This document shows positions 8,666 to 15,643 of a stretch of 64,000 bases of DNA, one piece after another. This stretch comes from Methylobacterium tardum (GTDB lineage Bacteria > Pseudomonadota > Alphaproteobacteria > Rhizobiales > Beijerinckiaceae). The DNA lies in NCBI RefSeq assembly GCF_023546765.1, contig NZ_CP097484.1, positions 4,657,501 to 4,721,500 of the forward strand, in the 5' to 3' direction. Positions within the stretch are counted from its first letter, which is position 1, and every line of letters begins with the position of its first letter. The notes beneath the pieces are model-generated. The model had not been told where the DNA came from. It did no database searches and was given only the letters and a program-made list of their open reading frames with translations. The translations under genes and the position numbers were made by a program.

Positions 8666-10477
8666 ATGACCGTGCCCCCCTTCCCGACGATCCCGCTCCT
8701 GCACGCGGCCTACGCCGACGGCCTCGACCCGCGCGCCGTCGTGGCCGAGGCCTACCGGAGGCTTGCCGCGGTCGACGATCCCGGCATCTTTCTCGCGCTG
8801 GTGCCGGAGGCCGAGGCTCGGGGTGCCGCGGCGGCGCTGCCGCCCTTCGACCCCGCGGCGCTGCCGCTCTGGGGCATCCCCTTCGTCGTCAAGGACAACA
8901 TCGACGTGGCCGGCCTGCCGACCACCGCCGCCTGCCCGGACTTCGCCCACACCCCCGCCGAGACCGCGCCCGCGGTGGCGCGGCTTCGCGCGGCCGGGGC
9001 GATCCTGATCGGCAAGACCAATCTCGACCAGTTCGCCACCGGGCTCGTCGGCCTGCGCACCCCCTACCCGGCCCCGCGCAACGCCATCGATCCGGCCTAC
9101 GTGCCCGGGGGGTCCAGCAGCGGCTCGGCCGTGGCTGTGGCCCACGGGATCGTGTCGTTCGCCCTGGGGACCGACACCGCAGGCTCGGGCCGGGTCCCGG
9201 CCGCGCTCAACAACGTCGTCGGGCTGAAGCCGTCCCTCGGGGCGATCTCCAGCCGCGGCATGCTGCCGGCCTGCCGCACCCTCGACACGCTCTCGGTCTT
9301 CGCCGGAACCGTGGCCGACGCCGACGCGGCATTCCGGGTCATGCTGGGCTTCGACGGCGCCGACCCCTGGGCGCGGGCTCTTCCGGTGGCTGCGACGCCC
9401 GCCGGCCTCCCGCCCGGCCTTCGTCTCGGGGTCCCGGAGGCCGCGAGCCTCCGCTTCGGCGGCGATCGCCTCTCGGAGGAAGCCTTTGCGGCGACGCGCG
9501 CCGATCTCGAGGTGCTCGCGGGCGCGGCGGCGCCTGTCGATTTCAGCCCGATGTTCGCCGTTGCGGCCCTGCTCTACGACGGACCGTGGGTCGCCGAACG
9601 CTATGCGGCGATCCGATCGGTCATGGAGACGCGCCCCGGCATCCTGCACCCGACGACGCGGGCCGTGATCGGAGCCGCCGCGCGCTACAGCGCCGCGGAC
9701 GCCTTCGCGGGCCTCTACAGCCTCGCGGCGCTGCGGCAAGCCGCCGACGCGGTCTGGGACCGTGTCGACGTGCTCGCCGTGCCGACTTATCCGCGCCCGC
9801 AGACCTGCGCGGCCGTGGCGGCCGACCCGATCGGACCGAACAGCGAGCTCGGGACCTACACCAACTTCGTCAACCTGCTCGACTGGTGCGCCCTCGCGGT
9901 GCCGGGGCGGCCCCGGGCCGACGGCTTCCCCGCGGGCATCACCCTGCTGGCGCCGCGGGGATCGGACGGGCTGCTGGCCGCCCTGGGCGCACGCCTGCAC
10001 GCCGTTGCGGGAGCCCGGATCGGTGCGGGCCCGACGCCCGTGCCGGCGGCGGAACCGGGCCCGGCGCGGGCCTTGCCCGGCGAGATCGAGCTGGCGGTGG
10101 TCGGCGCGCACCTGTCCGGCCTGCCCCTGAACCGCGAGCTGACAGAACGGGGCGCTCGGTACCTGCGCACGGTGCCAACCGGGCCGGACTATCGCCTCTA
10201 CGCCCTGCCCGGAGGGCCGCCGCAGCGCCCGGGCCTGCTCCGGGTGGCCGCCGGTGAGGGCGGCGCGATCGAGACGGAGGTGTGGGCGCTGCCGCCCGCC
10301 GCCTTCGGGGCCTTCGTGGCCGGGATCCCGGCGCCGCTCGGCATCGGCACCTTGCGGCTCGCCGACGGGACGGCGCCCAAGGGATTCCTGGTCGAGGCCG
10401 CCGGCATCGCCGATGCGGCCGACATCACACGCTTCGGCGGCTGGCGCGGCTATACGGCCAGCCGTGCGGCGGCCTAG
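8666..10477 (+). CDS. atzF: Allophanate hydrolase
   Basis: 603-residue amidase-signature enzyme that hydrolyses allophanate (urea-1-carboxylate) to ammonia and carbon dioxide. Amidase catalytic residues are visible: Lys in FVVKDNIDVAG, cis-Ser in GTDTAGSGRVPAAL, and nucleophile region GGSSSGSAVAVA. The N-terminal two thirds are the amidase fold. The last 150 residues (LPLNRELTERGARYLRTV ... GTAPKGFLVEAAG) form the separate allophanate hydrolase C-terminal domain, so the gene is full length. A GAGGA ribosome binding site precedes the ATG, 15 bases after the deacetylase-like gene. No urea carboxylase or cyanuric acid gene is seen nearby, so the allophanate source is open. Confidence 0.93.
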   Translation: MTVPPFPTIPLLHAAYADGLDPRAVVAEAYRRLAAVDDPGIFLALVPEAEARGAAAALPPFDPAALPLWGIPFVVKDNIDVAGLPTTAACPDFAHTPAETAPAVARLRAAGAILIGKTNLDQFATGLVGLRTPYPAPRNAIDPAYVPGGSSSGSAVAVAHGIVSFALGTDTAGSGRVPAALNNVVGLKPSLGAISSRGMLPACRTLDTLSVFAGTVADADAAFRVMLGFDGADPWARALPVAATPAGLPPGLRLGVPEAASLRFGGDRLSEEAFAATRADLEVLAGAAAPVDFSPMFAVAALLYDGPWVAERYAAIRSVMETRPGILHPTTRAVIGAAARYSAADAFAGLYSLAALRQAADAVWDRVDVLAVPTYPRPQTCAAVAADPIGPNSELGTYTNFVNLLDWCALAVPGRPRADGFPAGITLLAPRGSDGLLAALGARLHAVAGARIGAGPTPVPAAEPGPARALPGEIELAVVGAHLSGLPLNRELTERGARYLRTVPTGPDYRLYALPGGPPQRPGLLRVAAGEGGAIETEVWALPPAAFGAFVAGIPAPLGIGTLRLADGTAPKGFLVEAAGIADAADITRFGGWRGYTASRAAA

Positions 10478-10722
10478 GGGTCAAATCTGGCACCTGGTCC
10501 CTTGGCGAGGGGCTGCCTGCGACCAAGGACGGGCAGAGGCACGGCCGCCAGGACTGGCCGAAGCGGTCGCAAGTCGGCCTCCGCTCAAGGGCTGTACAGT
10601 CTGGTTATCCCTCTTCGCGTTGACGCGGGGACGTGGTCCTCTGCAGCCAAATCTCTTGGTGCATAGACGTGCTAGCAGATCCGATCCCGAGCGACGTGCG
10701 CAGCCATGAAAAGAGATGCACG
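10478..10722. other. Intergenic stretch, nothing recognised
   Basis: Convergent gap between the allophanate hydrolase stop and the stop of the lower-GC minus-strand gene. No convincing ORF, hairpin with a T-run, or RNA gene was seen. The composition drops towards its right end, which may mark the left edge of acquired DNA. Confidence 0.5.
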
Positions 10723-11598
10723 TCAGATCGACTGTCGCATACGTATACGCCTGATGCGGAATCCGAGCATGCGCTGGAAATGACGCAGTCCATTGGGCAG
10801 TTGAGAAGGACTGCGGGTGTCCACCAGGTGCCGGACACCCTCGACGGCCAGTCGCTCGGCGACCACTTTGGTGAGGAGATAGCGCGCGTCGGAACGATGC
10901 TGGGTTTCACCGAGCGAAACGAAGGCCTGAAGAAGTGCCCATTCCCCGTCTCGCGGCGTGACGGCGATCACAAGCGGCTCACCGTCCTGTGCAAATGCGA
11001 CAGTCCATAACCCGCTGCCGACCAAATAAGAATGATCGCTGTCTTGCTCTCGATAGAGCGGATTGGATTTGACGGCGATCGCGCGATCAAGCGTCGCGAC
11101 CAGCGCGATTTGCTCATCTTTATCATGCACCGGCCGACAATAAATGCCCAGCTTCTCTGCGGCCTTAACTTTGCGCCTGAGGGTCTGCTTGGATGACCCG
11201 AGACTGTAATCCTGCGGCCGAGCAGGAATTTCTAGAACGCAGGCCCCAAGATCCGATAATTTGAAAACCTTTGCCAAACAAACCGTATTCAATGCATTTT
11301 CAATGAGCTTACCTTCGGGTTCATCGCTCAACCGGGCACTCAAGCGCGGCAAACGCGCAGCACACCTTGCGGCCATCAAGGCTAATCGCGGATGCAGGGC
11401 TAAATAAGCCGGTATTTTCAGTCTGGAGTTGTTCGCCTCTTCCCAAAACTGGGAGAGCCAAGCTTCGCAGTCCTCGGGCAGCCCCTCAAGCCGATCTGAA
11501 ATAAATTGTATCGCCGAGTCTAAAATGAAATATGATAAGTCCGATCTGTCTATTTCGGACCGTCCGACGCTAATTGATCTCTCTGTCGACTCAACCAT
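10723..11598 (-). CDS. Putative GNAT/FemAB-like acyltransferase, lower GC than neighbours
   Basis: Protein of 291 residues with no clear family assignment. The central part (KQTLRRKVKAAEKLGIYCRP, then TLDRAIAVKSNPLYRE) and the C-terminal half (WTVAFAQDGEPLVIAVTPR ... RYLLTKVVAERLAVEGVRHLVD) resemble the two-lobed layout of GNAT/FemAB aminoacyl- or acyltransferases. This is a weak, fold-level impression. The frame is also open from a TTG at 11607, but the ATG at 11598 has a strong GGGGGGA ribosome binding site. Base composition and codon use are visibly more AT-rich than the flanks, suggesting horizontal acquisition. It has no operon partner. Confidence 0.6.
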   Translation of the reverse strand: MVESTERSISVGRSEIDRSDLSYFILDSAIQFISDRLEGLPEDCEAWLSQFWEEANNSRLKIPAYLALHPRLALMAARCAARLPRLSARLSDEPEGKLIENALNTVCLAKVFKLSDLGACVLEIPARPQDYSLGSSKQTLRRKVKAAEKLGIYCRPVHDKDEQIALVATLDRAIAVKSNPLYREQDSDHSYLVGSGLWTVAFAQDGEPLVIAVTPRDGEWALLQAFVSLGETQHRSDARYLLTKVVAERLAVEGVRHLVDTRSPSQLPNGLRHFQRMLGFRIRRIRMRQSI

Positions 11599-11618
11599 TC
11601 CCCCCAAACGTCACAATA

Positions 11619-11630
11619 CGGCTTAAGCCG
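11619..11630. promoter_or_regulatory. 12-base perfect palindrome upstream of the acyltransferase-like gene
   Basis: CGGCTTAAGCCG is perfectly self-complementary and lies about 20 bases upstream of the ATG at 11598, where a repressor would block transcription. A run of seven T follows on the plus strand at about 11638, so a weak terminator is an alternative reading. Confidence 0.35.
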
Positions 11631-12206
11631 ATGAGACTTTTTTTATTTCAGCTGACATTCAGAAATTTCGGGTCAATACCGAAAAACGATAGCGATACCA
11701 CACAGATTTGCCTTCTTTTATTGAATAAAACCGCACACTGTCAAGTAAGAACCCGAACCGACAATGCTGACTCTGGGGCGATCCTGTCGCTCTCCGGATG
11801 GCCAAGAATCGCAAGATACGGCGGCCCTTGTCTTGTGCGCGAAATGTCGGACGGCCTCGGCGGTCTCGTCTTGTGAGACCTTCGCGGCTCCGCGGACGCG
11901 GGGCTTGATTGCGTAAGCCCGCGCCGGGCCCGACCATCACAGATCGGCATACCTATGCGGAGCGATCCGGCGAGACTTCAGACACCCCTGGACCTGCTAG
12001 AAGCAGACGCAACGAGGGCCTGGGTAGGGTTGCAAGCGGGTGAGCGGCGGCGTTCGCTCTCATGCCTTCGCCGCTCGGAAGAGGGGAGGGAGAAATTTAC
12101 CCCGAGCCGACCTCGTGAGCGGGTAGCAAGCGTCGGATTTGACCCGGGGCACGCGACCGCATCTGATCCGGTGCGATGTTGAAGCCTTGGGGGGATCCAG
12201 CCCGCC
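11631..12206. other. Intergenic region without a recognisable gene
   Basis: The left part (to about 11750) is AT-rich and continues the composition of the adjacent gene; the rest is GC-rich. Short frames exist on both strands but none has a ribosome binding site together with protein-like composition. No tRNA-like fold was recognised. Confidence 0.5.
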
Positions 12207-12300
12207 CCGTCATCACGCGCAGAGAAGCGCCCCAGGGCAGCGCGACACGCCGAAGCGTGGCGCCGACTGGACTGCTTCGCTCCGCTCGCAAAGACGGCGG
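12207..12300 (+). repeat. Intergenic repeat family A, near-complete copy 1
   Basis: Begins CCGTCATCACGCGC, carries a central CCCAGGGCAGCGCGAC and GGCGCCGACTGGA, and ends CTTCGCTCCGCTCGCAAAGACGG. The reverse complement of 61107-61205 matches it over nearly its whole length, and further copies lie at 39140, 49585 and 51836. Such palindrome-like elements are common between Methylobacterium genes; their function is unknown. Confidence 0.75.
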
Positions 12301-12348
12301 CATCCGTCCTCGGCTCGATCGGGACCGGAAGCCGATTCCGACCGCTCC

Positions 12349-12630
12349 TCACGCGAGCAGATCGTGATGCGCGGGGTGCCGGCGCAGCCACGCCCGCGCG
12401 TAGCCGCAGAGGGGCACGATCCGTTCGCCGCCGGCCCGGGCGCGCGCCGCGACGCCCGCCATGAGCCGGTCCGCCGCCCCGGTGCCGCGCAGGGCGGGCG
12501 GTGCGTAGACGTAGCTGATGACGAGTTGCCCGGCCTCGCGGCGATACGTGGCGAAGACGACCTCGCCGCCGACCGCCAGCTCGAAGCGGCTCCGGTCGCC
12601 GTTGTCGTGCACCGCATCCGTCATCCGCAT
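12349..12630 (-). CDS. Small GNAT-family N-acetyltransferase (YidJ/COG2388-like)
   Basis: Compact single-domain acetyltransferase-like protein of 93 residues. RFELAVGGEVVFATYRRE forms the first strands, LVISYVYAPPALRGTGAADRLM holds the acetyl-CoA pyrophosphate-binding loop (RGTGAADRL, equivalent to the GNAT Q/RxxGxG/A motif), and ERIVPLCGYARAWLRRHP is the characteristic C-terminus of the YidJ/GTN family. The longer frame upstream lacks protein-like sequence. I chose the ATG at 12630; the ATG at 12624 is equally possible. The substrate is unknown for the family. Confidence 0.82.
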   Translation of the reverse strand: MRMTDAVHDNGDRSRFELAVGGEVVFATYRREAGQLVISYVYAPPALRGTGAADRLMAGVAARARAGGERIVPLCGYARAWLRRHPAHHDLLA

Positions 12631-12878
12631 CTCCCGATCCGGCCCCGGTCCTGACGCCACCGGGACGATCCTTTCAAAGCGCCCAAGCACGGGAACGTCG
12701 GGCCGCGGCCCGAGGTCCCTTGGCCGCGCCCTCACGATGCCGATGCCCGCATGTCGGGCGCCGAGCCGCCCCGTCGGGATGATGAACAGCCCGACCGGAC
12801 CCGGTTCACGGTCGCGGCGGCATGCTCCTGTCATCCGGCCCGGCAAGCCCGGAGTCAGGGTTCTCAGGAGATCGTGTC

Positions 12879-13184
12879 ATGAAGCGCTCCAGGATGTTCG
12901 GGATGGCCGCGGTGCTGGCGGCGGGGTTCGCCACCGCCACGGCGGCACATGCGGCGCCGTTCGGATACGGCCAGCCGGACGGCGGTCTGATCGAACGCGT
13001 GGCCGGCGGCTGCGGCCCCGGCTTCCACCCGAACCCGTGGGGCCATTGCCGGCCGAACGATCGCGGCTGGGGCTACGGCGGACCGCGTGGCCCCTATGGT
13101 GGCCGGCCGGGCTACGGATACGGTGGCTACGAGCGTGGCCCCGGCGGCTACGACGGCCCGCGCCGCTTCTACGGGGGCTGGTGA
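12879..13184 (+). CDS. Secreted small GCG/CRPN-type protein with Gly/Tyr-rich tail
   Basis: Exported protein of 101 residues. It has a signal peptide (KRSRMFGMAAVLAAGF... ending near AHAAPFG), then a short conserved core GGCGPGFHPNPWGHCRPN with two cysteines, and a low-complexity tail of about 45 residues rich in Gly, Tyr, Pro and Arg (GYGGYERGPGGY). The Cys-Gly...Cys-Arg-Pro-Asn core followed by repeats is a recognised small secreted family, frequent in Methylobacterium; its role is unknown. AGGAG lies nine bases before the ATG. The 3' end overlaps the convergent gene by 16 bases. Confidence 0.8.
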   Translation: MKRSRMFGMAAVLAAGFATATAAHAAPFGYGQPDGGLIERVAGGCGPGFHPNPWGHCRPNDRGWGYGGPRGPYGGRPGYGYGGYERGPGGYDGPRRFYGGW

Positions 13185-13549
13185 TCATGGCCGTCGGGCG
13201 GGGCGTCAGGCGGCCAGCCTGACAGCCCCGTCCAGGCCTCGCGGATGAAGGCGAGGCGGCGTTCGGCGCGCTGGGGATCGATGGCGGCGACCTGCTGCAG
13301 CACCGCCGCCATCGCCTCGGGACCGCCCAGAGCTGCGGCAGCCTCGCCCTGGCGGCGCATGGCGGAGCGATGGGCCTTCATCGCCGGCCCGGCCTTCGGG
13401 CCGGTCTCGATCGCCTCCAGGACAGCGACCAGAGCCGCCACGATCGGTGCAACCTCCCGCCAGGTCGGCACGGGCGGGTCTTCGGGCGCGGTCGGCCGCG
13501 ACCCGCTTGGCGGGGGCGCGGCGGAACCGGTGGTCAGCGGGCGCTTCAT
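13169..13549 (-). CDS. Hypothetical protein, helical, Ala-rich
   Basis: Protein of 126 residues with a proline-rich N-terminus (residues about 8-28) followed by predicted helices (EVAPIVAALVAVLEAIETG, MAAVLQQVAAIDPQRAERRLAFIREAW). No signal peptide or catalytic motif is visible. The ATG at 13549 is preceded by GGAGT; the longer frame to 13756 looks non-coding. It overlaps the 3' end of the convergent GCG/CRPN gene. Function not recognised. Confidence 0.5.
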   Translation of the reverse strand: MKRPLTTGSAAPPPSGSRPTAPEDPPVPTWREVAPIVAALVAVLEAIETGPKAGPAMKAHRSAMRRQGEAAAALGGPEAMAAVLQQVAAIDPQRAERRLAFIREAWTGLSGWPPDAPPDGHDHQPP

Positions 13550-13612
13550 GGCAGGACTCCTCAGGCGGCCAAGATGAGCCGATAACCGGCCGGTGGACAG
13601 CCGTGGGGGCGC

Positions 13613-13945
13613 ATGACCAGGAACCCAGGGAGACAGCGTTCCGGCGAGGAAGGCCTGTCGCGCCACATCCTGCCCAATGCCGGGACCATGGTCGGCGTCT
13701 GCACCACGTTGATCGGATTGGTGAAGATCGCCGAGGGCCGCATCGGTCCGAGCCACGTCGACGAGGCTGCCGCCCTGACGGCCATCCTGTTCCTGGCCAG
13801 CGCGATCGCCTCCTACCTGTCGATCCGCTTGGCGGCCGAGAGCGGCCTCGCGATCCGCCTGGAGCGCTGCGCCGACATCGCCTTCGTCCTCGGACTGATC
13901 AGCCTGTCGGTCATCGCGATCCTGTTCGCCTACGAGACGATCTAG
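13613..13945 (+). CDS. Small integral membrane protein, unknown function
   Basis: Protein of 110 residues with a charged N-terminus and three hydrophobic segments: about residues 26-42 (MVGVCTTLIGLVKIAEG), 54-72 (ALTAILFLASAIASYLSI) and 87-107 (IAFVLGLISLSVIAILFAY). The composition is clearly protein-like. No family was recognised. It is read away from the minus-strand gene at 13549, so the two could share a short divergent promoter. Confidence 0.65.
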   Translation: MTRNPGRQRSGEEGLSRHILPNAGTMVGVCTTLIGLVKIAEGRIGPSHVDEAAALTAILFLASAIASYLSIRLAAESGLAIRLERCADIAFVLGLISLSVIAILFAYETI

Positions 13946-14070
13946 CGACCGGCCGGCCCGTCCGGATGTCCCGTCGTGTCGTGGGTGTCCCAGAACACGT
14001 CGGGCCTGAAAGCTTAGGCATACATCGGGTTCATCACGCGAACACAGTCGCGAACCCGATGGAGCCTACG

Positions 14071-14175
14071 ATGACTTGGACGAACCGCATCACCCTTGCC
14101 GCCACGCTGATCGGCGGCGCGATCGCGCTGATGACCTATGCGCAGGCCCTGAGCCTGCCCGCGCATTTCGCCTGA
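14071..14175 (+). CDS. Possible 34-residue single-span membrane peptide
   Basis: MTWTNRITLAATLIGGAIAL begins a 34-residue ORF whose middle is hydrophobic. GGAG lies six bases before the ATG at 14071; an alternative in-frame ATG is at 14059. Small but has both a good ribosome binding site and a membrane-like composition. No homologue recognised. Confidence 0.4.
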   Translation: MTWTNRITLAATLIGGAIALMTYAQALSLPAHFA

Positions 14176-14251
14176 CGCCGCGCGTCCGGCAGACCGTGTT
14201 GCCACGGCCTTCCGGGCGTCACGGGGTCGAGCCCGCTGAGGACACCGCGCC

Positions 14252-14422
14252 ATGAACGAGATCTGGGACACGACGGCGTGGATCGGCCACGCCTTGGCCG
14301 GGATGGCCTACGAGGTCTTCCTGAGCTTCGGCCCGCTTGCTGAGCCGATGGCCTCCGAAGGATCCGTCACGCCAAGCCGATGCCAGGATGAGAGCCGTCG
14401 CGCGACCGGGGACGGCCTCTGA
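14252..14422 (+). CDS. Possible small ORF, 56 residues
   Basis: Begins MNEIWDTTAWIGHALAGMAY and runs 56 codons. The first 35 residues look protein-like; the C-terminal third is low in character. GAGG lies in the upstream GCTGAGGACACC, about ten bases before the ATG. It may be a real small protein or chance coding. Confidence 0.3.
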   Translation: MNEIWDTTAWIGHALAGMAYEVFLSFGPLAEPMASEGSVTPSRCQDESRRATGDGL

Positions 14423-14622
14423 CGGACCGGCCTGACCGTCCGTCGGCTGCCCTAGCCTGCCGCCTCCGTATTGCCAGGACCCCGCCCTGGGCGACCAGCA
14501 CGTCGGACTCAGCGCCCCTGGATGCGTGGACAGGCCTGTTCACCACGCCGCCAGGCTTCGATAGAGGGTGGTGGGATTCTTGAGCCTCGCAGATTCTGAG
14601 CCTAGCAGGAGTGGGACCTGTC

Positions 14623-15129
14623 ATGTCGGCGCGCGCGCTGGTCCTGTTTCCGGATCCACGTCTCTCGAGTCCGGCCACCCCGGTCGATGAGTTCGGGCCG
14701 GGCCTGAAGGTCCTGGCCGACGATGTCCGGGACGCGCTCGTGATCGCGAGCGCCATCGGCTTGACGGCCCCGCATATCGGTGTGTCCGCGCGGGTCATGG
14801 TGATCCGGATGTCGCCGGAGCAAGCTCCGCATGTCTACGTCAACCCCGCCCTCGTGTGGGCCTCCGCCGACATGTCGACCTACGAGGAGGGCAGCGTCAG
14901 CATGCCGGGCGTCCGCGAGCGGATCACCCGGCCCGCGCGGATCCGGTTCGGCTACAAAGACCTCGACGGAGCGGACCACGAGGAGGAAGCGGACGGCTTC
15001 CTGGCCGCGGTCATCCAGCACGAGATCGATCAGCTCGACGGCGTGTTCTGGATTGATCGCCTGTCGCGGCTCAAGCGGGAGCGTCTCCTCAAACGGTTTG
15101 GGAAGCTGAAATCCGCGGCGTCGCCCTGA
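14623..15129 (+). CDS. Peptide-deformylase-like protein lacking key metal ligands
   Basis: Protein of 168 residues with the peptide deformylase fold, but all three signature motifs are altered. Motif 1 (GxGLAAPQIG) reads AIGLTAPHIG, with His for Gln. Motif 2 (EGCLS) reads EEGSVSMPG, with Ser for the metal-binding Cys. Motif 3 (QHExDHLxG) reads QHEIDQLDG, with Gln for the second metal-binding His. Canonical enzymes need that Cys and both His to bind Fe2+, so this paralogue is probably inactive as a deformylase or has another role. The ATG at 14623 follows AGGAG; a GTG at 14611 is less likely. A functional def is presumably elsewhere. Confidence 0.85.
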   Translation: MSARALVLFPDPRLSSPATPVDEFGPGLKVLADDVRDALVIASAIGLTAPHIGVSARVMVIRMSPEQAPHVYVNPALVWASADMSTYEEGSVSMPGVRERITRPARIRFGYKDLDGADHEEEADGFLAAVIQHEIDQLDGVFWIDRLSRLKRERLLKRFGKLKSAASP

Positions 15130-15157
15130 AATCCGGGCCGATTGCTTCGGTAGGTTA

Positions 15158-15529
15158 ATGATCGATGCTCAGTCTCGGCATAATCCCGGAACGATGATGA
15201 CGTTCGATGGGATGGCCGCCATGGGCACAGATATCATCGACCTCGATGATCATACGGCTTGGCTCGTCCAGCACTTGGCCGTCAACGGGCCTGCCTCGGC
15301 CGAAGCGGCGACGGCCCTGACGGTCGAAAAGCTCCGCCGGCTGGAAGATCTGGCACGCAACGCGGGCGCCGACCGGCAGGCGTTCCAGAAGATCCTGTCG
15401 GCGCGCCGGGTGCTCGGCGACCATGCCGATCTGGGGCGGGCGCCGCCTTTCACCGAGACCGACATCGCGATCAATCCCGTCCCAAAAGCGCTGCAGTTTC
15501 CCGAAGCCGAGACCGGCCCGGCGGCCTGA
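15158..15529 (+). CDS. Hypothetical protein, 123 residues
   Basis: Soluble protein without a signal peptide. The central region is helical (AATALTVEKLRRLEDLARNAG, RQAFQKILSARRVLGDHADLG) and the ends are acidic or proline-containing. No family recognised. It begins 29 bases after the deformylase-like gene on the same strand and may be co-transcribed. An in-frame ATG at 15194 is an alternative start. Confidence 0.5.
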   Translation: MIDAQSRHNPGTMMTFDGMAAMGTDIIDLDDHTAWLVQHLAVNGPASAEAATALTVEKLRRLEDLARNAGADRQAFQKILSARRVLGDHADLGRAPPFTETDIAINPVPKALQFPEAETGPAA

Positions 15530-15643
15530 GCGTCCCGTCCGGTCGGTCGCCCACCGGGCGCGGATGCAGGAAACATCGGCCCCGCCCTGTCGCCGATCGC
15601 ACAAGGCGCCGGATCGTTCTCGGGTGCGGGGCGTCATGGCGCC

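Noticed and set aside
7712-10111. 799-codon minus-strand frame opposite the deacetylase-like gene and atzF
   Set aside because: It is antisense to two genes with intact catalytic motifs; the product is Arg/Gly/Asp-rich low complexity, typical of shadow frames.
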